The notes: generated from the letters alone by a model not told the origin. 64,000 nt of DNA from Oligoflexia bacterium (GCA_031292385.1 JARLHE010000037.1:33573-97572), one strand, 5' to 3'; counted from the stretch's first letter, positions 16,257 to 25,277 are shown. Numbers and translations are program-made.

Positions 16257-17042
16257 ATGAGCCTGACAGAGACGCGGCGGGATTCGATCATCCATTCGAC
16301 GAAATCGGCGGGAAACAACCCTCCCGTTTATTTTTGGCCAGAGGGAAGTACGCTTCCCGTCTATTTTTGGAATGAAGAAGATCTGGAGATCCGCGAAAAA
16401 ATTATCGCGCATATCACGGCCGAGACGCGCGCGTTGATCCAAGGCCTTCATTCGAGAATGAAAATTCGTCGAATCGAGTATCCGTCGATCGTGCCTTTTT
16501 CGGACCTGCGCGACCGGCCCCACGAGGCGTGGCGCCTTGCTGGAACCGATCTGGCCTTGAGCACGGGTGAAGGCGAGGGCGGTTGCGTCCCGTTTCTGCG
16601 GGAAGTGATGAAAGAATGGACGCCGGAAACGCTTCCGGTTTCTTATCAATATCAGAGTAAAAACTTCCGGTCGGAAAACCCGCGCTATACGGGGCCGTTT
16701 CGCTCGCTCGAGTTCTGGCAGCTCGATTGGGATTGTTACTGGGTGGCCGATCAAGTTCGATTCGCTCCCGAGGAAACCCAGGTTTTTTCCACAATTCTTG
16801 AGCCCATCATCGGACCGACTTACATGAAGCCGGAGCCGGAGCAGACGAAGGATGGGGCCTGGAGGCTCAACTTCGACATCCTCTCCGATGTGACGGATCC
16901 CGCCGTGGAAGTGGCTGGATACAGTACGCGCAGCCAGCAGCCTCCTTTCGTCGAGTGGAAGGGGCCAGAGCTTCACGGTTTCAACATCAGTTATGGGATC
17001 GACCGCCTGGTGACCGCTTATAAGCTTCTGAATCGTCGATGA
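16257..17042 (+). CDS. Class II aminoacyl-tRNA synthetase-like catalytic core, stand-alone
   Basis: 261 aa. The sequence matches the class II synthetase fold in order: a helix EIREKIIAHITAETRAL near the N-terminus, motif 2 as NFRSE followed by RYTGPFRSLEFWQLDWD (the FRxE...RxxxF consensus), and motif 3 as GFNISYGIDRLV near the C-terminus. It is closest in feel to ThrRS/ProRS/SerRS-type cores but has no anticodon-binding or editing domain and is about half a synthetase in length. Stand-alone class II cores elsewhere activate amino acids for carrier proteins, EF-P or natural products. Here it is coupled by ATGA to a radical SAM gene, suggesting that it adenylates an amino acid or peptide carboxylate. 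Substrate unknown. Confidence 0.75.
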   Translation: MSLTETRRDSIIHSTKSAGNNPPVYFWPEGSTLPVYFWNEEDLEIREKIIAHITAETRALIQGLHSRMKIRRIEYPSIVPFSDLRDRPHEAWRLAGTDLALSTGEGEGGCVPFLREVMKEWTPETLPVSYQYQSKNFRSENPRYTGPFRSLEFWQLDWDCYWVADQVRFAPEETQVFSTILEPIIGPTYMKPEPEQTKDGAWRLNFDILSDVTDPAVEVAGYSTRSQQPPFVEWKGPELHGFNISYGIDRLVTAYKLLNRR

Positions 17043-18109
17043 ATTACGAAACCCAGGGCGTTCGAATCGTTATCGACTGTTTGCGCGATTGCGACTGGAA
17101 ATGCCCAGGATGCTTCGTCGAGCGCTCGATGAAAAAAGAGTTCGACGCTCATGACAAGATCATCTCGCTTTACGAAGAATGCAAAGCGCGGGGAACGGTC
17201 GAGCCCTATTCGTTGACGATCGGTCCCACCGATGTCTTCGCTTCGACCAATAAAATCGCGTTTTTCGGCAATCCGAAAACACGCAAGATGTGCGGCTATG
17301 TTCCCGACCTGGCGATGACCACGACGCTCCTGGGCGAGGACGGGCGGTACGACGAGCTTTTGGAGATTTTGGACGATTACACGAACAAGCTCGTACTCGT
17401 GGTTCCTTTGAATCACCGTCAGATGCGGAATTCCAAATACGTCGAGGTCCTGCTGAAGCGGGGCGAGTACATCCGCAAAAGAACCCGCAGGGCGGTTTAT
17501 TTCGATCCAATCTTCAATATCACGGATAATAAAGAGTTCATGGATCTGGATGTCGACTATTGCATCAAGTTCCTCGACCGACTCCAGCCGAACGCCGACG
17601 TGGAGTTCGCTTTCGGTTTTACCCGGCAAACCGGCGTCAATAACCGCCTCGTCGCGGAACATCTGCAGGCTTTCGCGCGTTTCATCGACTCGAACCATCG
17701 TCAAGGAATCATGTTCCCGCAGTTCAGCGAGGCGACCCTGAAGCGGGACTGGAAGAACATTTATCTTTCGCTGCTTTGGCGCGAAGGCGAGTGGCATTGG
17801 TTGTCGATGATGTACGCCGATTTCCTGATCAACTACGCCGAGACGACGAAAATCCAGTTCAACAACCTGGATGATCTCCAGAATATCTTCCTGCAGAAGG
17901 TGAATAGCCAGTACTCGCTCCAGCAGGAATGCAATGAATGCGAGTTTTTCAAAAACTGCTCATGGAGCTTGATTCCCGCCTTCATGGACGTGTTAGGCGA
18001 AAAAAATTGCATCATTCCCCGCGAGCCCTACGTCGATTTCGTGAGGTATCACAAGTCGGCCTCGGCGATCGGCTTGTACGCCAAATCCGGCGAGCCGTTC
18101 TGGGATTGA
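17039..18109 (+). CDS. Radical SAM protein, GPTD subfamily (5), divergent strand
   Basis: 356 aa. CDWKCPGC is at residues 18-25, LTIGPTDVFAST replaces the GGE region, and WHWLSMMYADFLIN matches the conserved aromatic strand of the family. The C-terminal CX2CX5CX16C spacing is exactly that of the four minus-strand copies. Its closest relative here is the 7056-8066 product. The gene begins in an ATGA overlap with the aaRS-like gene and ends 12 bases from the convergent ynfA. This pairing suggests a two-enzyme sub-pathway: carboxylate activation plus radical modification (inference). Confidence 0.88.
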   Translation: MNYETQGVRIVIDCLRDCDWKCPGCFVERSMKKEFDAHDKIISLYEECKARGTVEPYSLTIGPTDVFASTNKIAFFGNPKTRKMCGYVPDLAMTTTLLGEDGRYDELLEILDDYTNKLVLVVPLNHRQMRNSKYVEVLLKRGEYIRKRTRRAVYFDPIFNITDNKEFMDLDVDYCIKFLDRLQPNADVEFAFGFTRQTGVNNRLVAEHLQAFARFIDSNHRQGIMFPQFSEATLKRDWKNIYLSLLWREGEWHWLSMMYADFLINYAETTKIQFNNLDDLQNIFLQKVNSQYSLQQECNECEFFKNCSWSLIPAFMDVLGEKNCIIPREPYVDFVRYHKSASAIGLYAKSGEPFWD

Positions 18110-18121
18110 GAGCGAGTCCGC

Positions 18122-18454
18122 CTATTTGTGGGGCCCGAAAGCGATGATGGCCATTCCCGCAAGCGTGACCGCCGCGCCGGCGACATCCCAGCGATCGGGA
18201 ATTTGTTTTTCGACCAGCCAAAGCCAAAGCACCGCGGTCGCCACGTAGACGCCGCCGTAAGCTGCGTAGGTCCTTCCGGCTCCGGTCGGATGCAGCGTCA
18301 GAAGCCACGAAAATATCGCCAAGCTCAAGGCCGCCGGCGCGAGCAGCCAGGCGGACCCGCTTTTTCTCAACCAGAGATAGGGAAGAAAGCATCCGAGGAT
18401 CTCGGCGCAAGCGGTTATCAAATAAATGCCGAAGGTTCGGGCAATGGGGGTCAT
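18122..18454 (-). CDS. ynfA: YnfA family (UPF0060) small membrane protein
   Basis: 110 aa, four predicted transmembrane helices filling nearly the whole chain, with the family signatures [14 protein letters not shown] near the N-terminus, [20 protein letters not shown] in the middle and [13 protein letters not shown] at the end. The YnfA family is SMR-like, and some members contribute to export of toxic cations. Start overlaps the upstream sterol-desaturase-like stop by ATGA, so it is the last gene of the permease-desaturase-ynfA operon. Inner membrane; physiological substrate here unknown. Confidence 0.93.
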   Translation of the reverse strand: MTPIARTFGIYLITACAEILGCFLPYLWLRKSGSAWLLAPAALSLAIFSWLLTLHPTGAGRTYAAYGGVYVATAVLWLWLVEKQIPDRWDVAGAAVTLAGMAIIAFGPHK

Positions 18455-19482
18455 TTCGATTCTTTTTTCACGGACGCGGCTTTAAAGCGACTCGAAAATA
18501 TGGAAATCGACCGCGAAAACGGGGAGAGTAGCGCGGAAATGACGTTTTGATACCTGGCCGAGTCGTCCGAAATGCCGAGCTTGAAGCGGCCGCCGCTCGC
18601 TTTCACGTCGGTTCCCGATAAGTAAGTGCCGAAAACATGGTCCCAGAGCGCGATATTATCGCCTAAATTGCGGTTGTGATGGGCCGGGTCGGCGGAGTGG
18701 TGGATCCAATGCGCCCTGGGTGAAATCACCGCGAGTCCCAGCCAGCCCCAACCGCTTCGGCACTGGGAATGTTGCAGATGCCCGTGGACGAAGCGAAGCG
18801 CCATGACGACGAAAATCGAGCCCATTGAAAGCCCAAGGAGCGCGAGCAACGCGACCCGAATGGAATCTTGAACGACGTTCAAGAGCGGGTGTTCCCGGTA
18901 GGCATTGAGAATCGTCATTTCCTCGGCCGTGTGATGGACCTTATGGAACTCCCAAAATTCAGGAACGTTATGCGATAGCCAATGAGTCCAGTACTCGATG
19001 AAAGTCGTGGCGAAGTACGAGACGATGGCTAAGGTCCAGGGGCCGAGAGCGTGCTCGAAATAGGTCAGTTTCCAGGCTTGAATCCATCGGTTGCTTGCGA
19101 TCCAGTAGGTGATGGTGCCGAGCCTCAATACGGAAGACGAGGCGCTGTACAACCAGAACCAGATATCGGTTTCCGCGCTGGGCGAGCCCTTGATGAGCCG
19201 ACCGAAGCTGGTTTCGCGATATTCCCGTTTCTTCAGGAAACGGAGCCAGGCGCCTTCTCCCAGCAGGAGCAAAATCGGGGAGGCCATCAGGACATCGAAA
19301 AGCGCCCAGCCGAAGGTCGGAGAAAATGGGGCTTTTCCGGGCCACTGGCTGATGATCCACTTCACATGGAGATTATTGAAAAAGAAATAGACGAGCGCGA
19401 AAAGAAGAAGTCCCGTCGCCAACGCGTGGCGCGCTCTGTGGGTTATGCTTTGGTTTTCGGGCAAAACCGCCAAAGTCGGCAA
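18451..19482 (-). CDS. Sterol desaturase / fatty acid hydroxylase family membrane protein
   Basis: About 343 aa from a TTG at 19482, placed 9 bases after an AAGGAGG site; a GTG at 19488 is the alternative. The frame stays open to 19938 inside the ABC permease and is ignored there. Several hydrophobic helices flank the di-iron histidine clusters HWLSH, EFHKVHH and HWIHHS with HHNRNLGD, the pattern of the integral-membrane fatty acid hydroxylase superfamily, which uses O2 to hydroxylate or desaturate lipids. It follows an ABC-2 permease gene and is coupled to ynfA. A lipid-modifying role in the inner membrane is expected; the substrate cannot be read from sequence. Confidence 0.88.
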   Translation of the reverse strand: MPTLAVLPENQSITHRARHALATGLLLFALVYFFFNNLHVKWIISQWPGKAPFSPTFGWALFDVLMASPILLLLGEGAWLRFLKKREYRETSFGRLIKGSPSAETDIWFWLYSASSSVLRLGTITYWIASNRWIQAWKLTYFEHALGPWTLAIVSYFATTFIEYWTHWLSHNVPEFWEFHKVHHTAEEMTILNAYREHPLLNVVQDSIRVALLALLGLSMGSIFVVMALRFVHGHLQHSQCRSGWGWLGLAVISPRAHWIHHSADPAHHNRNLGDNIALWDHVFGTYLSGTDVKASGGRFKLGISDDSARYQNVISALLSPFSRSISIFSSRFKAASVKKESK

Positions 19483-19496
19483 GAGCACCGTCCTCC

Positions 19497-20261
19497 TTAG
19501 AGGTAATGATAAAACTCGTTCTTCCGCTTCTTCCAGTAGTAACTGGCGAGACCCAGCATCAATGATGCGACGATGATGCTTTTCGCGAAGGATGGGAAAA
19601 AGACACCGGGCGAAAACGCATAAATGCACTCCCGGATCGGCTTGATCAGCAGATACAAGGGGTTCAGGTCGATGAGCCAGCGGATGTTTTCCGGAATCAG
19701 CTGGGGCGGATAAAAAATGGGCGTCAGAAAGAAGAGAACGTTGATGATGAAGTGGACGAGAAAGCGGACATCCCGGTAGAAAACGTTGAGGAGCGCAAGA
19801 TAGCCCACGACCCCCGCCACCCCCGCCAAAAGAACGATCACCACGAAAGGGAGCAATAGAAGCCCAGGGGATACAACCCCGCTTAAGGCCAGCGTGGGAA
19901 TCAAGACCAGCAAGAACGCGGCGAGAAAGTTGATCCAATTATCCAAGAGTGAGCTGCTCAAAACGACGACGGGTTGGACCTTGAAGGCGACCAGGAGTTG
20001 CCTCGAGTTGACCAAGGTCGGGATTCCCATATCGAGTGAGGAGGTGATGAAAATCCAGGGAAGCAAGCCTCCGAGCAGGAAGATGGGGTAATTCGCCATG
20101 TTGATTTTCAAAATACTTTTAAAAACGATGGCTTGAGCGCTGAACATGATGGTCGGATTCATGATGACCCAGAAAAAGCCGGCGAAGGTCCGGCGATATC
20201 GCGCTTTCATCTGAGAGAGGGTCAGCGTTCGGGTCATCGTCCAGTACGAGTGCAAGTTCAT
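19497..20261 (-). CDS. ABC-2 type polysaccharide/lipid export permease
   Basis: 254 aa with six hydrophobic segments. It resembles O-antigen/teichoic-acid type export permeases (ABC2_membrane): an N-terminal amphipathic QMKARYRRTFAGFFWVIMNP, a central NVFYRDVRFL and a C-terminal FLTPIFYPPQLIPENIRWL. Such permeases need a cytosolic ATPase partner, usually encoded directly downstream. None is present here, where the next gene is the desaturase-like protein. The ATPase must therefore be encoded elsewhere. Transcribed away from the twitch radical SAM genes across a 99-base gap. Confidence 0.9.
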   Translation of the reverse strand: MNLHSYWTMTRTLTLSQMKARYRRTFAGFFWVIMNPTIMFSAQAIVFKSILKINMANYPIFLLGGLLPWIFITSSLDMGIPTLVNSRQLLVAFKVQPVVVLSSSLLDNWINFLAAFLLVLIPTLALSGVVSPGLLLLPFVVIVLLAGVAGVVGYLALLNVFYRDVRFLVHFIINVLFFLTPIFYPPQLIPENIRWLIDLNPLYLLIKPIRECIYAFSPGVFFPSFAKSIIVASLMLGLASYYWKKRKNEFYHYL

Positions 20262-20360
20262 TTCGTTTTCGAGTATGGCATGCTCCGAAGGGGGTCGCCT
20301 AGGGTCTCGTGGCAGGGAGCCGGAAAATAACGCGCCTGGCTTTCATCACGTCGTGCGATA

Positions 20361-21377
20361 ATGAAACCCGACGTCGCCATGGAACGGAAGAAAATAGATC
20401 CCGATAACTTTTGTTACTATCCCTTCATGCAGCTGCTTCTGCAGCCGACCGGGGTCGTCTCGCCCTGTTGCTGGAACCAGGAGATCACGCTCGGCAAAGT
20501 TCCGGAAAGCGATCTGTCGGAGATCTGGAACGGCCCGCGCATTCGCGAATTGCGCCGTGAGTTCTTGGAAGGAAATCCGAAAATGTGCGAGTCGCAGATT
20601 CGCAATATACGCTGCCATCTCTGGAGCGGGCGGGATTATTCCCATCGTCTCAGCCTCGATGAGGTGCAAAAGGGCGGGCCGAAGCGCCTTGACGTGCGCC
20701 TCAACGGAAAGTGCAATCTCCAATGCGTGATGTGCGATGTTTGGAAGCAGCCGAACGGTCTTTATGAGCAATCCGATTTTTGGAATAAAGGCCCGACCGA
20801 AATCTTCCCGAGCCTGCTCGAGCTGGATGTTCTGGGGGGCGAGCCTTTCGTTCAATCGGATACTTTCCGGTTGATAGACGAGGTCTCGGCCGTGAATCCG
20901 GGCTGCACCTGGGCTTTCGTCACCAACGGCAATTACAAATTCTCCGATCCGATCGTTCGTCGCCTGGATAAGATCAAAATCCGCTGGATGCAGGTCAGTC
21001 TCGACAGTTTGCGCGAAGAAACTTACCGCAAGATCCGCCTGGGCGGAGATCTCCAGAAAGCGATCCGCACTCTCGACGGGATACTGGCGTATCAGAAGGA
21101 GCGCGAAAAAATCGGGCGCGGCTTCAGGGTTTTGATCACCATGTGCGTGCAGAAGCTGAATTGGGCCGAGGTTGGAGAATTCGTCGGTTATGCAAAAAAG
21201 TGCGGGATCGAGTTGGTTCTGCAGTTCGCGTTTCAACCCGACACGGTCAGCTTGCTTTCATTGTCGAATGACGAGCTCGTTCCAGTCGAAAAATACTTTT
21301 CATCGCTTTCCGGCGAATTCGGCGAGCAAATCCTTCATGCGGTCCTGCAGCCCGTTCGGGACCGGTTGGGCGCTTAA
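20361..21377 (+). CDS. Twitch-domain radical SAM protein (A)
   Basis: 338 aa. Unlike the operon enzymes, the auxiliary cysteine segment comes first: FCYYPFMQLLLQPTG, SPCCWNQ and a LSEIWNGPRIRELRREF stretch before the radical SAM core CNLQCVMC (118-125) and LDVLGGEPFV. This is the organisation of twitch/SPASM radical SAM proteins found in surface-polysaccharide and peptide-modification loci. ATG at 20361 is used; an in-frame ATG six codons later is also possible. Followed after 3 bases by a second enzyme of the same type. Substrate unknown. Confidence 0.87.
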   Translation: MKPDVAMERKKIDPDNFCYYPFMQLLLQPTGVVSPCCWNQEITLGKVPESDLSEIWNGPRIRELRREFLEGNPKMCESQIRNIRCHLWSGRDYSHRLSLDEVQKGGPKRLDVRLNGKCNLQCVMCDVWKQPNGLYEQSDFWNKGPTEIFPSLLELDVLGGEPFVQSDTFRLIDEVSAVNPGCTWAFVTNGNYKFSDPIVRRLDKIKIRWMQVSLDSLREETYRKIRLGGDLQKAIRTLDGILAYQKEREKIGRGFRVLITMCVQKLNWAEVGEFVGYAKKCGIELVLQFAFQPDTVSLLSLSNDELVPVEKYFSSLSGEFGEQILHAVLQPVRDRLGA

Positions 21378-21380
21378 ACT

Positions 21381-22679
21381 ATGGACGCGCCGAAGACCTT
21401 CTGTTCATTGGCCTGGGTTCATCGCTTCACGAATATCGGCGGAGAGATCCAGGTTTGCTGCAGCAGCGAGGAAAAAGACAATAACATCCGCGCCGACGAC
21501 GGCCGGCCGATGAGTATCGCCGAAACCGCTTCCGACGAGCAAATCATGAACTCCCGATACATGAAGGAAGTTCGGCTGAAAATGCTCAGCGGCGAATGGC
21601 CGGAATTCTGCCATCGCTGCGAGGTCACCGAAAAAACGGGCGGAACCAGTCGCCGGAACAGCGAGAACTCTCGCTATTCCGGCATCATCGGGGACTTGAT
21701 CCGCGAGACCGCCGAAGACGGCACGATCCCGGTCCGCATCCGTTCGGCCGATTATCGGCTCGGAAACCTTTGCAACCTGGCTTGCCGGATGTGCAATCCG
21801 CGCGCGTCCTCCCAATGGATCAAGAACTGGAACGACGTCGATCAGAATCTGTTCAAGCTCTCTCCGGAAAGAGCCCGGGAGTTCAGCGAATACGATTGGT
21901 ATCAGAAGCCGAATTTGATGGAAAACATCAAGACGCAGGTCCCGGTGCTCGAGCATCTTCATTTTGCCGGGGGGGAGCCCTTGATCGTCCCGGAAATGGC
22001 CAAGATCCTGGAATACTGCGTGGCGGAAGGGCACGCCGCGCATATTCGCCTGACTTACAACACGAATATCACGAAGATTCCGGAAAAGGTGAAGCGCCTC
22101 TGGCCCCGCTTCAACGGAGTTCAACTCCTTTGCAGCGTCGACGGCTACGGCGAGCTGAACGAGTTTATTCGTCACCCGTCTTCATGGAAAACCATCGATC
22201 AGAACCTTCGGGAGCTGGATCGGAGTTTCGACGAATACGGGCTCTCGGAAGTCCAGATCATGACGACCTCGCAGGTTTATAACATCCTCTCGTTGGACCC
22301 GCTTTTTGATTACCTCGCGGAGAATATGACTCGGGTGTCGCAAATTCCCCATTTGATCGACCTTCATTACCCGCTCTATTACCGCACCCAGATTCTTCCG
22401 CCAGGGTTGAAGAAAATCGCCCGCGAGCGTCTGCGAAATATTTTGAAAAGGACACAAGAGAGGATCGAAGCCGGAAAGATTCCAAGAAGCCAGTCCTATC
22501 TTTTGGACCCCTTGGTCGGGGTATTGAATTTCATCGATCTTGAAGATCATCGAGAAGCGATCCCTGAATTCGTTCGCGCCGCGAAATCAAAAGACCGCAT
22601 GCGCGGACAAGACACGTTCAAGCTCTTGCCCGAGCTCGTCGAGCTCGAGGCGTCCCGGTTCATGAACGATGGCGATTAG
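21381..22679 (+). CDS. Twitch-domain radical SAM protein (B)
   Basis: 432 aa. The N-terminal region has TFCSLAWVH, EIQVCCSSEE and EFCHRCEVTEKTGG, supplying cysteines for an auxiliary cluster, then the radical SAM triad CNLACRMC (131-138) and LHFAGGEPLIV. A GTSRR-type stretch precedes the core. Related to but clearly distinct from the preceding protein. It overlaps the following nucleotidyltransferase-like gene by 11 bases, so the three are one translational unit. The combination suggests a modification pathway separate from the 16166 operon, though only 2-4 kb away. Confidence 0.87.
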   Translation: MDAPKTFCSLAWVHRFTNIGGEIQVCCSSEEKDNNIRADDGRPMSIAETASDEQIMNSRYMKEVRLKMLSGEWPEFCHRCEVTEKTGGTSRRNSENSRYSGIIGDLIRETAEDGTIPVRIRSADYRLGNLCNLACRMCNPRASSQWIKNWNDVDQNLFKLSPERAREFSEYDWYQKPNLMENIKTQVPVLEHLHFAGGEPLIVPEMAKILEYCVAEGHAAHIRLTYNTNITKIPEKVKRLWPRFNGVQLLCSVDGYGELNEFIRHPSSWKTIDQNLRELDRSFDEYGLSEVQIMTTSQVYNILSLDPLFDYLAENMTRVSQIPHLIDLHYPLYYRTQILPPGLKKIARERLRNILKRTQERIEAGKIPRSQSYLLDPLVGVLNFIDLEDHREAIPEFVRAAKSKDRMRGQDTFKLLPELVELEASRFMNDGD

Positions 22680-23700
22680 CAATCCGGCTTTGGCAAAATT
22701 CCTGGAGCTGGCCTCGGGCGCCACGCGGTCCGGCCTGTTTTTGCCTTTCAACGAGGCAGTCCGTTGGGGCCATAGAAAATGGGTTATTCCCGTCATCGAG
22801 CGCAAGCTGCGGCGTGAATTGGCTCTTCCCGAGCTCCGCTTGATCAGCCGGAACTCGGTTCTCGAAAAGGGCGTCTTCAATTTGTTCGAGAGCGACGTCG
22901 ACCTTTCCGTCATCCTGCCTTCGGGCCGCGCGGATGCAAGCGCTTGCGCTCGGGCAATCGCCGTCGTTTCAGGTCTTCGCGATTTTCTTCCCTTCGTCGG
23001 AGAGCTGGAAATTTACGAGGACTGGGAAGATCGACTCGCGGAAGTCATGTGGAGAAGAAATCCCGTTCTGCTCTCGCGTATTAAGTCACTTCGAAAGTGG
23101 AGGTGGCAGATCTCCGCTCTTTCCGCGGCGAATTCGGGTTATCACAGAAAAAAAGCGCTTAGATCCATACAAAGAATCCGGCGCTCGCTGGGGCTTGCGC
23201 CGGGACTGTCACAGCCGTCCTTTGACGACGGCCGCGAGATCGCCAGGAGACTTGACGACGCGTTGAACGGATATTTTTCATGCCGTCCGGAAATTCCGGG
23301 TCATTTATCGCCGGGCCACAGCAATTACTTGCAGTGGAGCCTGAGCGCGGACGTTCCCGCTCAGCCAATGGATTCGATTTTCGCGATCATCAATACCCCA
23401 GATTCGCTGCTCAGGTTGGCGGCCGTGCTTCCGGACGGGGTTTCGATTTTTCCGGAGCAGAAAGAATCGATTATCGCCTTGCGCGCGGATGCGGGCATTT
23501 CACGCTGTCTTTTCTGGGTGAGCTTGAACGAATGGCTTTTGGCTCGATCCGTTTTGCGGCTCGATACCCAGGAGAAGCGCCCCGAGCTGCGTCCATGGCT
23601 TAACGTGCTTTCCAGCCAGATGCGGCCGGCTCTTCTCGCGGATGACGACTTGCTTGCGCCTCCGCTTCGAGAGCTTCTCTTATCGGCGCTATCGCCGTAA
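22669..23700 (+). CDS. Nucleotidyltransferase-like protein
   Basis: 343 aa. The only recognisable signature is at about residues 60-86: RNSVLEKGVFNLFESDVDLSVIL is the kind of G/S...SDxDLxV strand-loop-strand used by the polymerase-beta nucleotidyltransferase fold to bind metal and NTP. The rest, helical and basic in the middle (RKKALRSIQRIRRSL), is not recognised. The start ATG overlaps the twitch radical SAM gene by 11 bases. Similar clusters pair twitch radical SAM proteins with nucleotidyltransferases, possibly activating the substrate. Assignment is moderate because only one motif supports it. Confidence 0.6.
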   Translation: MAISNPALAKFLELASGATRSGLFLPFNEAVRWGHRKWVIPVIERKLRRELALPELRLISRNSVLEKGVFNLFESDVDLSVILPSGRADASACARAIAVVSGLRDFLPFVGELEIYEDWEDRLAEVMWRRNPVLLSRIKSLRKWRWQISALSAANSGYHRKKALRSIQRIRRSLGLAPGLSQPSFDDGREIARRLDDALNGYFSCRPEIPGHLSPGHSNYLQWSLSADVPAQPMDSIFAIINTPDSLLRLAAVLPDGVSIFPEQKESIIALRADAGISRCLFWVSLNEWLLARSVLRLDTQEKRPELRPWLNVLSSQMRPALLADDDLLAPPLRELLLSALSP

Positions 23701-23711
23701 AGACGCCTGTC

Positions 23712-25277
23712 TCAGGCGCTCTTGTTGCGGAGCCGGTCTTCGAAAGCCGTGAGCGCGACCTTCGCGCCGTCGCCCATCGCGACGACGATCTGCTTGAATG
23801 GAGTCGTGGCAACGTCTCCGGCGGCATAGATTCCCGGGACGTTCGTTCTGCCCTTGGGGTCGACGACGATTTCCCCGTAGGGCGTGCATTCGACCGTGTC
23901 CTTGCAGAAATGCGAGTTGGGAAGCAGCCCGATTTGCACGAAAACGCCGTCGGTCTCCAAGACGCGGAGCTCTTTGCTCGCGAGATCTTGGTACTCCAGG
24001 CCCGTGACCTTTTTGCCATCCCCGATCACGCGGGTTGATTTTGCCTGCGTGATGATCTTGGCGTTGGGCAGCGCCTGGAGCTTCGACACAAGAACATCAT
24101 CGGCCTTGAGCTTGTCGCTGAACTCGAGCAACGTCACGTCGCTCGTGATATTGGCCAGATCGAGCGCGGCCTCAACGCCCGAGTTCCCGCCGCCGACAAC
24201 GACGACTCGTTTGCCTTTGTAAAAGGGACCGTCGCAGTGAGCGCAAAAGGCGACCCCTTGGCCGATATGCTCTTTTTCCCCGGGGATGCCAAGCTGGCGC
24301 CACCTTGCTCCGGTGGCGATGATCACGACCGGCGTATCGAGATACTCCCCGCTTTCGAGCGTGACCCGTTTCGGGTTTTCTCCCGTGATCTGGCTCACTC
24401 GCCGGTGCTCCAGCACCTGGATCGGATATTGCTGAATGTGGCGCGCCAGTTCGGCGGAAAGTTTCACGCCTTCGGTGTACGGCACGGAGATCATGTTCTC
24501 GATGCCCTTGGTTTCTTGAAGCTGGCCACCCATGCGTTCAGCGACGATCGCCGTCTTGAGACCTTTGCGCGCGCTGTAGATGGCGGCCGAGGCGCCGGCG
24601 GGGCCGCCGCCGATCACGACCACGTCAAACACGCCGAGATTTTCTTCCCGAACTCCTTCACCGGATTTTCCGAAAACTTCTTCAAGCTTCGAAAGCAGAT
24701 CGATCAGTTGGGCTTTGCCCGAGTGAATGAGGCTTCCGTCCGATATGACGCTGGGCACGCCTTGAATCCCGAGCGCTTCCACCTCGTCTTGGGCGATCGC
24801 ACCGTCGATCGTCTCGTGTTGGAAGTCAGGATGAACGAGCGCCATGACGTTGAGCGCCTGCACGACTTCCGGGCAGTTTTCGCATGAAAGCGAGACATAA
24901 GTTTTCAGTCGGATCGGGCCTCGCAGCTGGTGGATACGCGCTTGAATGCCCGCGTCCGGGAGCTTGCCTTTTCCGTCAGAGTTGAGAATGGCAAGAACGA
25001 GCGAAGAGAACTCGTGTCCGCCCGGAATGCCGCGAAACGCGATCGAGGCCTGTCCGCTGGAGCCGATCACCTCGAAGCGCGGGGCCTTGGACTCCGGGGA
25101 CTCCGGCGCGGCCGCGAGCTCGAGGCGGATCTTGTCAGACGTCGAAACGATATCTTTCAGCATCGAGAGGAGCTCTTCCTGATCGGCATGGGAACTCCGA
25201 GCGACTCGAAGAGTGACCGTACCGGTAAGTTTGCTGAAAACATCATGGAGCTGTTCTTTGAGCGTTTCGTCTAACAT
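23712..25277 (-). CDS. ahpF: Alkyl hydroperoxide reductase subunit F
   Basis: 521 aa, normal AhpF length. The N-terminal double-thioredoxin-like domain carries CENC near residue 134. The flavoprotein part has VVIGGGPAGASAAIYSARKG for FAD, the redox-active CAHCDG near 342, VVVGGGNSGVEAALDLA for NADH and GIYAAGDVATTPFKQ at the end. It transfers electrons from NADH through FAD and two disulfides to AhpC. A GAGGAGG site precedes the ATG. Encoded 96 bases after ahpC on the same strand, under the PerR-like box upstream of ahpC. Confidence 0.96.
   Translation of the reverse strand: MLDETLKEQLHDVFSKLTGTVTLRVARSSHADQEELLSMLKDIVSTSDKIRLELAAAPESPESKAPRFEVIGSSGQASIAFRGIPGGHEFSSLVLAILNSDGKGKLPDAGIQARIHQLRGPIRLKTYVSLSCENCPEVVQALNVMALVHPDFQHETIDGAIAQDEVEALGIQGVPSVISDGSLIHSGKAQLIDLLSKLEEVFGKSGEGVREENLGVFDVVVIGGGPAGASAAIYSARKGLKTAIVAERMGGQLQETKGIENMISVPYTEGVKLSAELARHIQQYPIQVLEHRRVSQITGENPKRVTLESGEYLDTPVVIIATGARWRQLGIPGEKEHIGQGVAFCAHCDGPFYKGKRVVVVGGGNSGVEAALDLANITSDVTLLEFSDKLKADDVLVSKLQALPNAKIITQAKSTRVIGDGKKVTGLEYQDLASKELRVLETDGVFVQIGLLPNSHFCKDTVECTPYGEIVVDPKGRTNVPGIYAAGDVATTPFKQIVVAMGDGAKVALTAFEDRLRNKSA

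Noticed and set aside
16167..16976. N-terminal extension of the minus-strand radical SAM frame (total 641 codons)
   Set aside because: It is antisense to the aaRS-like gene, whose motifs are real; the radical SAM domain begins normally at the ATG at 16166.
20346..21236. 296-codon minus-strand frame
   Set aside because: Antisense to the twitch radical SAM protein A; no recognisable domain.
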